From contig NZ_JAGYPD010000002.1 in NCBI RefSeq assembly GCF_018343515.1, positions 614,211 through 678,210 on the forward strand: a DNA stretch of 64,000 nt. Reading direction: 5' to 3'. The notes beneath the pieces were generated by a model. The model did not search any database, was not told the origin of the DNA, and saw nothing but the letters and a program-made list of their open reading frames with translations. Position numbers and translations under genes: made by a program. This DNA comes from Bacillus sp. FJAT-50079. GTDB taxonomy: Bacteria > Bacillota > Bacilli > Bacillales > Bacillaceae_C. Shown in pieces: positions 53,753 through 63,025 of the stretch. The stretch's first letter is position 1, and each line of letters opens with the position of its first letter.

Positions 53753-54550
53753 ATGCAATTATGGGAAAATGAAACGCCATATGCAAAAGGAAATTCAGCG
53801 GAAGATCGTCCATATCTCGTTCCATATATCGTAAATACAAACGAAAGTCATGCAGCGGTTATTATTTGTCCCGGTGGCGGCTACCAACGCCGCGCTGATC
53901 ACGAAGGTGAGCCGATTGCCAAATGGCTAAATCGCCTTGGTATATCTGCTTTTGTTCTTCATTATCGAGTTGCTCCATATCAACATCCTGTCCCTTTGCT
54001 TGATGTGCAACGCGCGATTCGCCTTGTACGCCATCGTGCACATGAATGGAAGATTGATCAGGGGAAAATCGGAGTACTCGGTTTTTCAGCCGGAGGACAT
54101 TTAGCCTCAACGGCCGCAACATTATTTGAGTTGCAAGCTGATGAAAGCGTAGATGAAATCGATCAAATCAGCTGCCGCCCAGACTTAGCCATCCTCTGCT
54201 ATCCAGTCATCTCCTTTGAACAATATGTTCATGAAGGATCGATGAATAGGCTGCTTGGAGAAGAGCCTGAACAATCACTTAAAGAGCTTTTATCAAGTGA
54301 AAAAAATGTTTCGGCAAACACTCCCCCTGTTTTTCTTTGGCATACAGCCGATGATGCGGCAGTTCCAGTTGGGAATGCATTAATATTTGCTGAAGCGTTA
54401 AGTAAACAGCAAATTCCATATGAATTACATATTTATCAAAATGGACGGCATGGACTTGGTTTAGCAGAAGAAGAGCCTGACGTCGCAGCATGGATACAAA
54501 CATGTGAAATTTGGCTAAGAAAACAAAGTTTTATACAAAAAACGCTTTAA
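53753..54550 (+). CDS. Alpha/beta-hydrolase carbohydrate esterase
   Basis: A 265-residue esterase. The oxyanion region is CPGGGYQRRADHEGE, the nucleophile Ser lies in GVLGFSAGGHLAST (about 105), and Asp in HTADDAAVPV (about 200) and His in NGRHGLGL (about 232) complete the triad. Relatives deacetylate xylan or pectin or act on aromatic esters; here acetylated pectin oligomers are the likely target. No signal peptide. It ends the regulator-CE8-esterase operon. Confidence 0.88.
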   Translation: MQLWENETPYAKGNSAEDRPYLVPYIVNTNESHAAVIICPGGGYQRRADHEGEPIAKWLNRLGISAFVLHYRVAPYQHPVPLLDVQRAIRLVRHRAHEWKIDQGKIGVLGFSAGGHLASTAATLFELQADESVDEIDQISCRPDLAILCYPVISFEQYVHEGSMNRLLGEEPEQSLKELLSSEKNVSANTPPVFLWHTADDAAVPVGNALIFAEALSKQQIPYELHIYQNGRHGLGLAEEEPDVAAWIQTCEIWLRKQSFIQKTL

Positions 54551-54578
54551 TAGTGAAAGATGGGATTGAAGAAGTCCT

Positions 54579-54632
54579 GTTAATACGTGGGCCATTCATG
54601 CTTCTGGGGGGGCGCTTTCCGCTCTAATTAAC
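54579..54632. repeat. GC-rich foldback repeat, family A, shortened copy
   Basis: A 54-bp form bounded by GTTAAT and ATTAAC. Its right half GGCGCTTTCCGCTCTAATTA follows the family pattern. Most of the interior is missing. Confidence 0.5.
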
Positions 54633-54670
54633 TGTGCTTGCTAATAATTAATATTCAAAAACTAGAACAA

Positions 54671-54718
54671 AAAGATATAATGCCCTAATCATTTTTTAAG
54701 AGCATTATATCTTTTTTT
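54671..54718 (+). terminator. Terminator of the AraC-CE8-esterase operon
   Basis: AAAGATATAATGC pairs perfectly with GCATTATATCTTT, then a T run. Confidence 0.82.
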
Positions 54719-54772
54719 ATAATAATATTGAATAGTTGGTATTATGGATCAAAAGCAAAAATAAAGCGTCGA

Positions 54773-54885
54773 TGTTGATTCCAGTGAAAGGCGAAAGACC
54801 CCAGCAGGAAAAACGAAGAACGGGACCCCTTAAGTGCGCTCAGCACTGAGGAGGCTCCCGTTCCGCTTGCGGACAAAAATCAACA
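54773..54885. repeat. GC-rich foldback repeat, family A, inverted copy
   Basis: A 113-bp element bounded by TGTTGATT and AATCAACA. Compared with copy 1 it is in reverse orientation: GGAGGCTCCCGTTCC and GCGGACAAAAATCAACA appear at its right end. Confidence 0.7.
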
Positions 54886-55007
54886 CTTATATTCGAATAG
54901 ATTTAAAGGAGCAAGAATGTTATACTGCTATTTTTGAAAAACAATTGTTTTTCCATCATCTCCAGAGAATTTAAAGGCGATTTTTGTATGAGAAAACAAT
55001 TTCTCGT

Positions 55008-56561
55008 TCAATTAAGACCTACATATTCAAAGTAATCAAAATCAGCATAGTTTTCACTTGTACTTCCATTACTTGTCGCATACATGCCGATATATGTACC
55101 GACAAATCCTCCTGCTACTTCTGTGCTTAAAATTCTTCCATCTGCATGTTCATAGACGATCTGCCATTCCTCCGCATGGTCCGCAAAATAGAAATTATAG
55201 CTTTGTCCATATGCTTCCACTTTGTAATATACTTGTTCTCCCTCATAAGGGATCGATGAAAGCACCTCTTCTATTCCATCCACCCTCTTCACTAATTGAA
55301 TGTTTGCTTCCACATATTCCAAGCGGTATTGAAAATTTTGATTTTGTAGTAATACGAGACCTGCCGCCTCGTCCTTATTTTCCGGACGAAAATCCATTTT
55401 TGTTCTTACTGAAAAATCGATATGCTGTTGCCTTCTGCCAATAAAGCTCGGATTTACCACATCAGTAATTGTCTCTCGTTTCGCATATAAGCGCAAATAT
55501 CCCGGGCGTTCGGTAAGTGACCAAAACTCACCACGTGGAGTACGAATGAAATTCCATTGAAATCCAAGTGTTTCCGAATCAAAATGATCACATACAGGCT
55601 CAGATGGCCATCTTTTTTTCTCCAAATTAGGGCGAATGCCTTCCATTTCGACGATCCCTTTTCCTGGATTAACAACTGGCCAACCGTTTTCCCAAACAAA
55701 CGGCACTAAAAATGATTCTCTACCTAAGTTGCAGAAATCGCCGCCATATGGACGTGAACCTAAACAGACCATCCACCACTCCCCATTTTGGGTCTCAACG
55801 ATATCTGCATGGCCGATATTGACAATTGGATAATTTCCGCCCAAATGACGATGAGTTAAAATCGGATTTGTTTTCGCTCCTTCATACGGACCAGTAATCG
55901 ATTCGCTTCGGGCAATCGTGACGGAATGCGTAAAGCCCGTGCCACCTTCAGCAATGATTAAATAGTACATGCCATTCACTTTATATAAATGAGGTGCTTC
56001 TTGTGCATGAATATACTTCAAAGCCCCATCCCATAAGCTATACTTTTCTCCAACAAGCTGCTTCGTCTCCAAATCAAGCTCCTGCATCCATATTTCCATA
56101 TGCTTTGGATATTGTTGTCCGCTTGGTGGTCGCCGATTTGCCGTCACATATACTTTTCCATCATCATCAAAGAATAATGATGAATCGATTCCAGGACAAT
56201 CGTCCAACCAATATGGGTCAGACCATGGCCCTTCAGGATTTTCAGCTGTTACAAAAAAATTTCTTCTTGCTCCAGTAACGCTTTCAACAAAGGTTGTAAT
56301 CATATAAAATAAACCATTATAATAACGAATCGTCGCTGCATAAATCCCTTTTGAATTCGGTGTACCATCTAAGTTTAACTGACTCGGTCGATCCAACACA
56401 TGTCCAATTTGTCGCCAATGAACAAGATCCTTACTATGAAAAATTGGGACGCCAGGAAAATATTCAAAGGTCGAAGTGATTAAATAGTAGTCCTCTCCAA
56501 CACGACAAATCGATGGATCTGCATAACAGCCTGAAATAATTGGATTTTTAAACGTTGGCAT
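55008..56561 (-). CDS. GH43 glycosidase (beta-xylosidase/arabinofuranosidase type), downstream copy
   Basis: A 517-residue enzyme. The five-bladed propeller (about 1-310) has catalytic residues Asp in SGCYADPSICRVGEDYY, Asp in GIDSSLFFDDDG and Glu in HAQEAPHLYKVNG. The C-terminal beta-sandwich of the GH43_C2 kind (about 325-517) begins near FDSETLGFQWNFIRTP. It would release xylose or arabinose from side chains. No signal peptide. The ATG at 56561 begins one base after the stop of the upstream GH43 gene. The longer open frame overlapping that gene is rejected. Confidence 0.9.
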   Translation of the reverse strand: MPTFKNPIISGCYADPSICRVGEDYYLITSTFEYFPGVPIFHSKDLVHWRQIGHVLDRPSQLNLDGTPNSKGIYAATIRYYNGLFYMITTFVESVTGARRNFFVTAENPEGPWSDPYWLDDCPGIDSSLFFDDDGKVYVTANRRPPSGQQYPKHMEIWMQELDLETKQLVGEKYSLWDGALKYIHAQEAPHLYKVNGMYYLIIAEGGTGFTHSVTIARSESITGPYEGAKTNPILTHRHLGGNYPIVNIGHADIVETQNGEWWMVCLGSRPYGGDFCNLGRESFLVPFVWENGWPVVNPGKGIVEMEGIRPNLEKKRWPSEPVCDHFDSETLGFQWNFIRTPRGEFWSLTERPGYLRLYAKRETITDVVNPSFIGRRQQHIDFSVRTKMDFRPENKDEAAGLVLLQNQNFQYRLEYVEANIQLVKRVDGIEEVLSSIPYEGEQVYYKVEAYGQSYNFYFADHAEEWQIVYEHADGRILSTEVAGGFVGTYIGMYATSNGSTSENYADFDYFEYVGLN

Positions 56562-56562
56562 T

Positions 56563-58122
56563 TTATTCTCCTCCTGCTTCATCAATATGAAAATATTGAA
56601 AGTCAGCATAGCTCGAATAAGTATTGTTCTTTTTACTTAAACAGAAAATACCGACTTGAGCTCCAATCCATTTTCCTACCGTTGCAGTAAATTGATGACC
56701 GATTCGATGGAACTCTCCTTCATCAACACGATAACTGAATGTGCAGTTAGCGCCCACATCTACTTCCAAGCGCAAAAACAAACGACTCCCATTTATTTGT
56801 ACAATCACTTCTTCTCTTTCATCTTCTTCATGAGTACCAGTTACAAAAATAATTTCATGACTATCATTCGCTTTTTTAATTGCGATTCCAGCATAGTCTA
56901 ATCCAAGAACGACAAGTCCACTGCGATCCTCATCCGATTGGAAGTGAACATTCACTTCGGTTGTCACAGAAAAACGTTCCGCAGGAAACTTTTGCGTAAG
57001 CACATTTGGTGTATCGTAAATCTTATCCACGCCTTCTGCTTGAGTAATGCTATATAAGCGAAGACAATCACCATTTAATGAATACCATTCTTTTTTCCAA
57101 TTCGCCCGCCATTGCCATTGAAGACCTAAATCCCTTTTCGTAAAATCATCACTCATTGCTGGAACAACGATTGGTAACGAAGCTCCAATATCCGGCTTTT
57201 TCCATACACTTACAGGTTCTCCAATCCCATTTTCATCTTGATTATGTCCCATGACAGGCCAATCATTTTCCCAATGCATCGGTTGCATATGGACGATCCT
57301 GCCGTACGCCCCTTTATCTTGGAAATGAAGAAACCACGATTCCCCAGATTCCATTTCAACCCAGCCGCCTTGATGTGGACCATTGATGTCTGTATTGCCT
57401 TGTTGTAAAACAATTTTGTCTTCATATGGCCCATATATATTTTTGGAACGCAAAATCGTTTGCCAACCTGTCGCTACTCCACCTGCGGGAGCAAATATAT
57501 AATAATATCCATTTCTTTTATACATTTTTGGTCCTTCAATCGTTTCATGATCGAGATTCCCATCAAAAACATGAACACCTTCATCGAGTAATTCAGTACC
57601 ATCCGCTTTCATTTTACTTATATGTAAAATGCTTTTAAATCCAATTCTACTTTTTGCAAAAGCGCTTACTAAATATGCTTGGCCATCATCATCCCAAAAC
57701 GGACATGTATCAATCCAGCCTTTTGTTTTCTTTACTGCATGCAAAGGAGTCCATTCACTTGCAGGATCTTTTGCAGTACTCATGAAAATTCCTTCATCAG
57801 GCGTCGCAAAAAACACCCAAAACTTTCCGTCATGATATCTAATACTTGGTGCCCACACACCTTCTCCATGCCTTGGCAAATCAAAGTGGGAAAATGGTAA
57901 TTCCTGTACAATATGATTAATAATTTGCCAATTTACAAGGTCCTTTGAATGTAAAACAGGCAAACACGGAGACATATTAAAACTTGATGAGACCATATAA
58001 AAGTCTTCACCAACACGAATGACATCAGGATCTGAATAATCCGCATGCAAGATTGGATTTTGATACATACCATTACCTAAGTCAGCCGTCCAAACACTTG
58101 ATTCAATTATTTTCCGTTCCAT
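56563..58122 (-). CDS. GH43 glycosidase, upstream copy
   Basis: A 519-residue two-domain enzyme, distinct in sequence from its neighbour. Catalytic Asp is in ADYSDPDVIRVGEDFYMV, Asp in GWIDTCPFWDDDGQAY and Glu in TIEGPKMYKRNGYYYIFAP. A C-terminal sandwich follows from about 330. Likely an arabinofuranosidase/xylosidase acting on pectin or arabinoxylan oligomers. No signal peptide. ATG at 58122 follows GGAGGGG. It is translated just ahead of the second GH43 gene, so the two form an operon downstream of an AraC regulator. Confidence 0.9.
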   Translation of the reverse strand: MERKIIESSVWTADLGNGMYQNPILHADYSDPDVIRVGEDFYMVSSSFNMSPCLPVLHSKDLVNWQIINHIVQELPFSHFDLPRHGEGVWAPSIRYHDGKFWVFFATPDEGIFMSTAKDPASEWTPLHAVKKTKGWIDTCPFWDDDGQAYLVSAFAKSRIGFKSILHISKMKADGTELLDEGVHVFDGNLDHETIEGPKMYKRNGYYYIFAPAGGVATGWQTILRSKNIYGPYEDKIVLQQGNTDINGPHQGGWVEMESGESWFLHFQDKGAYGRIVHMQPMHWENDWPVMGHNQDENGIGEPVSVWKKPDIGASLPIVVPAMSDDFTKRDLGLQWQWRANWKKEWYSLNGDCLRLYSITQAEGVDKIYDTPNVLTQKFPAERFSVTTEVNVHFQSDEDRSGLVVLGLDYAGIAIKKANDSHEIIFVTGTHEEDEREEVIVQINGSRLFLRLEVDVGANCTFSYRVDEGEFHRIGHQFTATVGKWIGAQVGIFCLSKKNNTYSSYADFQYFHIDEAGGE

Positions 58123-58244
58123 GGTTTCCCCTCCAATAATATGCACATGCAAAACGATCTACATTAAGCTTTTTCTCACTCTAGTTCCTCTTCTCCCTGA
58201 CTTTAAAAGAGTGAATTAGTAGTTTAAGTTCAAACTATATAATG

Positions 58245-58250
58245 ATTATA
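58245..58250 (-). promoter_or_regulatory. Possible activator-dependent promoter of the GH43 pair
   Basis: Minus-strand TATAAT without a recognisable -35 box at 16-18 bp, as often seen for AraC-activated promoters. AGTTTAAGTTCAAACT, with 5-bp arms, lies just downstream (58221-58236). Confidence 0.35.
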
Positions 58251-58349
58251 GTAAAAACTAACATACGAATCTTGCTCTTTTTCACCCTCTTTTCACAAAA
58301 ACTTTGCTTATTTTGACCTATTCAACTTTACAATTATATTAATGAAGCA

Positions 58350-59198
58350 TTAGTTTGCTGTTTTTCGATATTTTAATGGGGATGTATGGGTATTTTCCTT
58401 AAAGACTTTATTGAAATGGGCAATTTGAGTAAAGCCAACTAAACTTGCGATATCAATAATCTTAAGATTCGTTTCACGCAGAAGCTTTTGTGCTTCTTTG
58501 ATCCTCACAAGTTGAATATATTTGCTTATATTAAAGCCTGTAACTCTTTTAAACGTTCTACTAAGATAGCTAGGACTAATATAAAACTCATTGGCGATAC
58601 GATTAAGTGAAAGATTTTTACAGAGATTTTTATTAATATATGAGGCAATGTCCAACATTTTTTGATCAACAATATTCGTTATTTTATCTTTAACATCGGT
58701 ATTATTCTTCGTATATCTAAATATACTTATTAAAAGCATGAAAAGTAACGACTTTATATATAACTCATATTTCTCTTTTTTCAGTTCACACTCGTTCAGC
58801 ATTTCATTTAAGAGTCGCTCCACAACCATTTGTTCTTTCACAGTAAAATGAATTTTATTAGGTAGCTCTTCTAGATCATTCAAATCAAAATTTTCTCCGC
58901 TAATCTGGTTTTCGATAAACTTCATGTTAAAATGAATAACGATTCTTTCAGCATCCATTTCTTTAATACTAGATGTTTTATGCACATCATAAGGGTGAAT
59001 AATCACTATGTCACCTTTTCCTGCGCGAAATAATTGATCATTGACAAAGAAAAGTTTTTCTCCACTTAGTAGATAATATAGTTCAAAGCTATTATGAAAA
59101 TGGGTTTGTCTCATTTCCGTATAGCTTTTTTCATTTACATATCTAATTCTAAAGATTTCATTTTGTAAATCATAACTTTTAATTGTAAGATCATCCAT
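58350..59198 (-). CDS. AraC-family regulator with cupin sensor domain
   Basis: A 282-residue regulator. The N-terminal cupin (about 15-100) has MRQTHFHNSFELYYLLSGE and GDIVIIHPYDVHKT, the usual sugar-binding arm. The C-terminal double HTH (about 180-280) has LSLNRIANEFYISPSYLSRT and IIDIASLVGFTQIAHFNKVF. It is soluble, unlike the YesS-like protein at 50508. It probably activates the two GH43 genes directly downstream (inference from position). Confidence 0.9.
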   Translation of the reverse strand: MDDLTIKSYDLQNEIFRIRYVNEKSYTEMRQTHFHNSFELYYLLSGEKLFFVNDQLFRAGKGDIVIIHPYDVHKTSSIKEMDAERIVIHFNMKFIENQISGENFDLNDLEELPNKIHFTVKEQMVVERLLNEMLNECELKKEKYELYIKSLLFMLLISIFRYTKNNTDVKDKITNIVDQKMLDIASYINKNLCKNLSLNRIANEFYISPSYLSRTFKRVTGFNISKYIQLVRIKEAQKLLRETNLKIIDIASLVGFTQIAHFNKVFKENTHTSPLKYRKTAN

Positions 59199-59250
59199 AG
59201 GGCTACTCCTTTAATATCCCATTTAAAATGTATAAACTTTCCTTTTTGCT

Positions 59251-59442
59251 AAGAAAAGCGCAAGCGCCTGTTTAGCGACGTACTTCCTTTCACGATTCTG
59301 ACGAGATCTATGGATCAACGGCTATAACCGAATGGAGGAGGCTAAATTCGCGACGTCCTGTGGCAACGCCGTTTCGTGCAGGCCTAAACAAGCCGATGTT
59401 GACTTATCGTACAGCTAGTCGCTGGGCGCCTTAGCTAGACAG
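59251..59442 (-). repeat. Dispersed foldback-type repeat, family B, copy 2
   Basis: This fills most of the 350-bp gap between the AraC and hydrolase genes. It starts AAAAGCGCAAGCGCCTG and ends GGGCGCCTTAGCTAGAC, so its ends are complementary around GCGCC / GGCGC. It shares an 18-mer and following blocks with 5292-5468 in opposite orientation. Confidence 0.75.
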
Positions 59443-59496
59443 AGAAATCTGATTTTTGAAATGAAAACGATAAAAATTTTATACTTTCTTTACTTT

Positions 59497-59529
59497 TCAA
59501 AAAAACGGGCATAGCGCCCGTTTTTTTTT
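59497..59529 (-). terminator. Terminator of the permease-GH28-hydrolase operon
   Basis: AAACGGGC pairs with GCCCGTTT (loop of a few bases), flanked by A and T runs, so it may work in both directions. Confidence 0.87.
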
Positions 59530-59548
59530 GAGAACGGCTAAAGACTTA

Positions 59549-60559
59549 TTAGTTAAGTTGTTCTAAAAGCCATTTATATGATTTTTCCCCATTAATTTCA
59601 TGACCACCGTCAAAAAAATGTGAAATTACTTCTTTTTCTGCATTAAAAGCATGATAAATTTCTTCAATTTTTTCTAATGCCTGTTTAACCGAATGATCTG
59701 GAAATAGATGATCTTGAATACCAGCTTCTACAAAAAGTGGTCTTGGTGCTATCAAACCAATCAATTCAGGCATTTCAGCATATTGTAAAATGCCAGGTAT
59801 ATAATTATCTAGGCAATGTCTCCTCGCCATAATGCTTTCTTTAAATGTACTTGTATAGCCTGAAACAACCACTGCTTTAATCCGTTCATCAAGGACGGAG
59901 GTAAATGCTGCAACAAGTCCTCCTCCCGAAATTCCCATACAACCGATCTTTTCCATATCCACATCGTTTCGAGTAGCTAAATAATCAAGTGCACGACTAC
60001 ATTCAAAGATTCGTAAACTAGCTATTGTTTTTCCAAATAGTAAAAGTTGGCTTGCGATTGAATAACAAGAGTTATCCTCCACTTTTTCTGGTGTATATCC
60101 CGGGGTATAGCGTCTCTCGCCAAAACCTATTAACTCTGGTGCAACGACGATCAAACCTTTTTTAACCAGTTCTATCGCAAAATCTTTATGATAGCCCGGA
60201 TCATCCTCACGTTCTGTTCCATCCGGATTAATTCCGACAATGTCTTTGTTTCCATACCCATGCCCATGCAAAGCAAGGACAGCTGGAGATGGCTGTCCTT
60301 GTTTTTTGTTAGGTATTAATACATACATTTGCATTCGCAGGTTGGGCAAAGTTGTAATTTCAATACTATATCTTGTATAATCATTCTTTTTCGTTTCTTC
60401 TAGAACTTTCGCTTGTAATGGTTCCTCGCTAGAGAAATGTCCTAAAGAATCGCGAAATTGATCAATCAAGTTCTCTTTCCAGTGCGTATCATAGGTTGTC
60501 GAATGCTTTTTAATTGTTTCTTCATACAAATTGTTAATGAAGGAATGTTTTGCCCACAT
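59549..60559 (-). CDS. Alpha/beta-hydrolase (acetylxylan-esterase-like)
   Basis: A 336-residue esterase/peptidase-fold protein. Oxyanion block LALHGHGYGNKDIVGI, long insertion with PELIGFGERRYTPGY, nucleophile Ser in CMGISGGGLVAA (about 205), Asp in IQDHLFPDHS and His in FFDGGHEING complete the triad. It resembles the large hydrolase family that includes acetylxylan esterases; substrate unproven, though pectin or hemicellulose esters are likely from context. No signal peptide. GGGGGT precedes the ATG; 29 bp after the GH28 gene. Confidence 0.83.
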   Translation of the reverse strand: MWAKHSFINNLYEETIKKHSTTYDTHWKENLIDQFRDSLGHFSSEEPLQAKVLEETKKNDYTRYSIEITTLPNLRMQMYVLIPNKKQGQPSPAVLALHGHGYGNKDIVGINPDGTEREDDPGYHKDFAIELVKKGLIVVAPELIGFGERRYTPGYTPEKVEDNSCYSIASQLLLFGKTIASLRIFECSRALDYLATRNDVDMEKIGCMGISGGGLVAAFTSVLDERIKAVVVSGYTSTFKESIMARRHCLDNYIPGILQYAEMPELIGLIAPRPLFVEAGIQDHLFPDHSVKQALEKIEEIYHAFNAEKEVISHFFDGGHEINGEKSYKWLLEQLN

Positions 60560-60588
60560 TTACGATACCCCCGAATGATTTTATTTAA

Positions 60589-62109
60589 TTAGTTGTTCTT
60601 TACAATTTCATTTTCTTTTGCATATGAATCTGCTAATTGTTTTGCTTGACGTCCTGCAATGTACACATTTTCCACTTGATTTAGCTCAACGACCGGTGTT
60701 CCCTCATGAACTTGTTTCATCGATAGATGGCTAATTTCTACATCGTTGGATTGCTCAACGATCAATGCCGGACCTTGGCGAGTTTCCACTCGGACGCGAT
60801 CCAAGACTAATCCTTCAACATATTTGCCGTAAATACCAGCCCCTGCCATAACCAATTCTTCACGAACCATGTCGGGCTCTCCGCCAACCTCGGCAGGATC
60901 TGTCGTCATTTCAAGTGTAATATTGCTCAATGAAATATCGGATACTGGCATTTCTGGGAGGCCGTAAATAAACCCAGCTGCTGCGCGACAGTTTTTAGCT
61001 GTAATATTACGTAATTGGATATGGTCAACAACAGGAGTTTTTTCCGTTACTGGAATGGCTTCCTGAAGATTAACTGTTGGATCATTCTCATTTACACCGT
61101 GACGATAAAAAGAGTTAATGGCGATTGGGCAGAGCACATCTTCCATATAAATATTATTAACTAGAACGTTCTTTACGTACCCGCCACGTTCACGATTTGT
61201 TTTTATCCGAATTCCTCTATCCGTCCCAATAAATACACAGTTAGAAACAGTAATATTTTTCATGCCGCCTGACATTTCGCTTCCAAGTACAAAGCCACCG
61301 TGGCCGTGGAGCATCGTACAGTTTGTAACAGTCACATTTTCCGTTGGCTTGCCGACTCTTCTTCCATCTTCGTTAATACCAGACTTTAAGACGAGGCAAT
61401 CATCACCGACATCAAAATGAGTATTGGACACTCTTACATTTGAACATGAATCGATATCAAGTCCATCTCCATTCGGCGTATCTGACGGATTGATGATCGA
61501 AACATTATTCACCGTTACATGGTTACAGTAAACGAGATGTGTATTCCAAAAGGGTGAATTTTGTAATGTAACGCCGTCAATTGTCACATGTTCGCAATCG
61601 ATTAATTGCAATAGTGCTGGTCGGAGAAATTGCGAATCCCATTCAACAAGATTCGTTTCAATCGGTTCCATATATTCTGCGTTTAATCGGGCAATTTCTT
61701 TCGTCGTTTCAGATGTATATGCCTTACTATTCAATCTTAATTGTGCATTTACATCCCACCAAGCTTTTCCTTGTCCATCAAACGTCCCTTCCCCTTTAAT
61801 AGCAACATTTTTCAAATTGTTACCATAAATAAGTGGAGAATATCCATAACATTCATATCCCGACCATCTTGTTTTTACTGGTTGATAAGCATCAAAATCG
61901 TCCGTAAACTTGATAAGTGCCCCAGCGTCTAAATAAAGCGTAATATTGCTCATTAATTCAATTGGTCCGGTAAAGTACGTACCCGCGGGAATAAATACTG
62001 TTCCACCGCCATTTTTAGCACATTCATTAATCGCTTCAGCAAAAACAGCTGTATTATCAGTAACTCCGTCTGCTTTTGCTCCAAAGAGAGTAATATCATA
62101 CTTATACAT
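60589..62109 (-). CDS. GH28 polygalacturonase, cytoplasmic
   Basis: A 506-residue right-handed beta-helix enzyme with a complete GH28 site: NGDGLDIDSC, DVGDDCLVLKSG, GHGGFVLGSEMSGG and RGIRIKTNRERGG. An exo-acting galacturonosidase is suggested by the cytoplasmic location and oligomer-import context. There is no signal peptide; the N-terminus begins directly with YDITLFGAKADGVTDNT. GGAGGG precedes the ATG. It lies 21 bp after a sugar ABC permease gene. Confidence 0.94.
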   Translation of the reverse strand: MYKYDITLFGAKADGVTDNTAVFAEAINECAKNGGGTVFIPAGTYFTGPIELMSNITLYLDAGALIKFTDDFDAYQPVKTRWSGYECYGYSPLIYGNNLKNVAIKGEGTFDGQGKAWWDVNAQLRLNSKAYTSETTKEIARLNAEYMEPIETNLVEWDSQFLRPALLQLIDCEHVTIDGVTLQNSPFWNTHLVYCNHVTVNNVSIINPSDTPNGDGLDIDSCSNVRVSNTHFDVGDDCLVLKSGINEDGRRVGKPTENVTVTNCTMLHGHGGFVLGSEMSGGMKNITVSNCVFIGTDRGIRIKTNRERGGYVKNVLVNNIYMEDVLCPIAINSFYRHGVNENDPTVNLQEAIPVTEKTPVVDHIQLRNITAKNCRAAAGFIYGLPEMPVSDISLSNITLEMTTDPAEVGGEPDMVREELVMAGAGIYGKYVEGLVLDRVRVETRQGPALIVEQSNDVEISHLSMKQVHEGTPVVELNQVENVYIAGRQAKQLADSYAKENEIVKNN

Positions 62110-62130
62110 GTTCTTCCCTCCAACTATTCA

Positions 62131-63006
62131 TTATTCTTTCAACGATCCTAGTAATGCACCTTTTGTAAAATGCTTTTGCAAGAATGGATACACTAACAAT
62201 ACAGGGATCGTTGCGACAACGATAACGGCCATTTTTACCGTAATTTCTGGTGGCGGTATATCCGTAAACTCTGCACTATCATAGTTCATACCGCTCGCAA
62301 GCACGACGATTTGCCGAAGCAATACTTGTACAGGCCATTTCGCTGAATCGTTAATATATAAAATCGCATGCATATACGTGTTCCAGTATGTGACCGCATA
62401 AAACAGGGAGATCGTTGCGATCGCTGGCATTGAACATGGGATCACAATTCGGAATAGAACCCCAAAATCATTACAGCCATCAATTTTCGCCGATTCAACT
62501 AATCCTTCTGGAAGCCCTTGGAAGAAGCTCCGTAAAATGATCATGTTAAAGACGTTGATTGAAACGGGAATGACGAGCGATGCAAGCGAGTCAAGCAAGC
62601 CCGTTTGTTTAACGACTAAGAACGTCGGGATCATCCCACCGTTAAAGAGCATTGTAAAAATTACGAAGAACATAATTTGTTTACGTCCGACTAAATCTCT
62701 GCGTGACAATCCATATGCCGTAAGCGTTGATAGGAACATACTCCATAACGTTCCTAATAACGTGACACCGATTGATACTAACAATGCTTTAAAAATCGTA
62801 TCCGTTGAGAAAATATATTTATAAGCCGCTAAGCTAAACTCTGTTGGAAACAGTACAAATCGTTTTTGTGCAAGCTCGGCACTTGTTGTAAATGAACTCG
62901 CAACAACGTGAATAAATGGCAGCACTGTCACGAGTGCAATAATGACAAGTAAGAACGTGTTCGTATAATTAAACAGACGGCTGCCTAGTGATTTATCTTC
63001 AACCAT
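62131..63006 (-). CDS. Sugar ABC transporter permease (LplC/YtcP type)
   Basis: A 291-residue inner-membrane permease with six helices. The binding-protein-dependent loop reads EGLVESAKIDGCNDFGVLFR (EAA motif), and the family C-terminus is FLQKHFTKGALLGSLKE. YtcP/LplC relatives import pectin-derived oligosaccharides. ATG at 63006 follows GGAGGG; an in-frame TTG lies directly before. It pairs with the permease at 63107, separated by a strongly structured 100-bp spacer. Confidence 0.93.
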   Translation of the reverse strand: MVEDKSLGSRLFNYTNTFLLVIIALVTVLPFIHVVASSFTTSAELAQKRFVLFPTEFSLAAYKYIFSTDTIFKALLVSIGVTLLGTLWSMFLSTLTAYGLSRRDLVGRKQIMFFVIFTMLFNGGMIPTFLVVKQTGLLDSLASLVIPVSINVFNMIILRSFFQGLPEGLVESAKIDGCNDFGVLFRIVIPCSMPAIATISLFYAVTYWNTYMHAILYINDSAKWPVQVLLRQIVVLASGMNYDSAEFTDIPPPEITVKMAVIVVATIPVLLVYPFLQKHFTKGALLGSLKE

Positions 63007-63025
63007 CAATTTCCCTCCTATTTAA

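Noticed and set aside
59461..59475. cre-like sequence ATGAAAACGATAAAA
   Set aside because: The conserved second-half C is missing and it lies downstream of the hydrolase gene, not in a promoter region.
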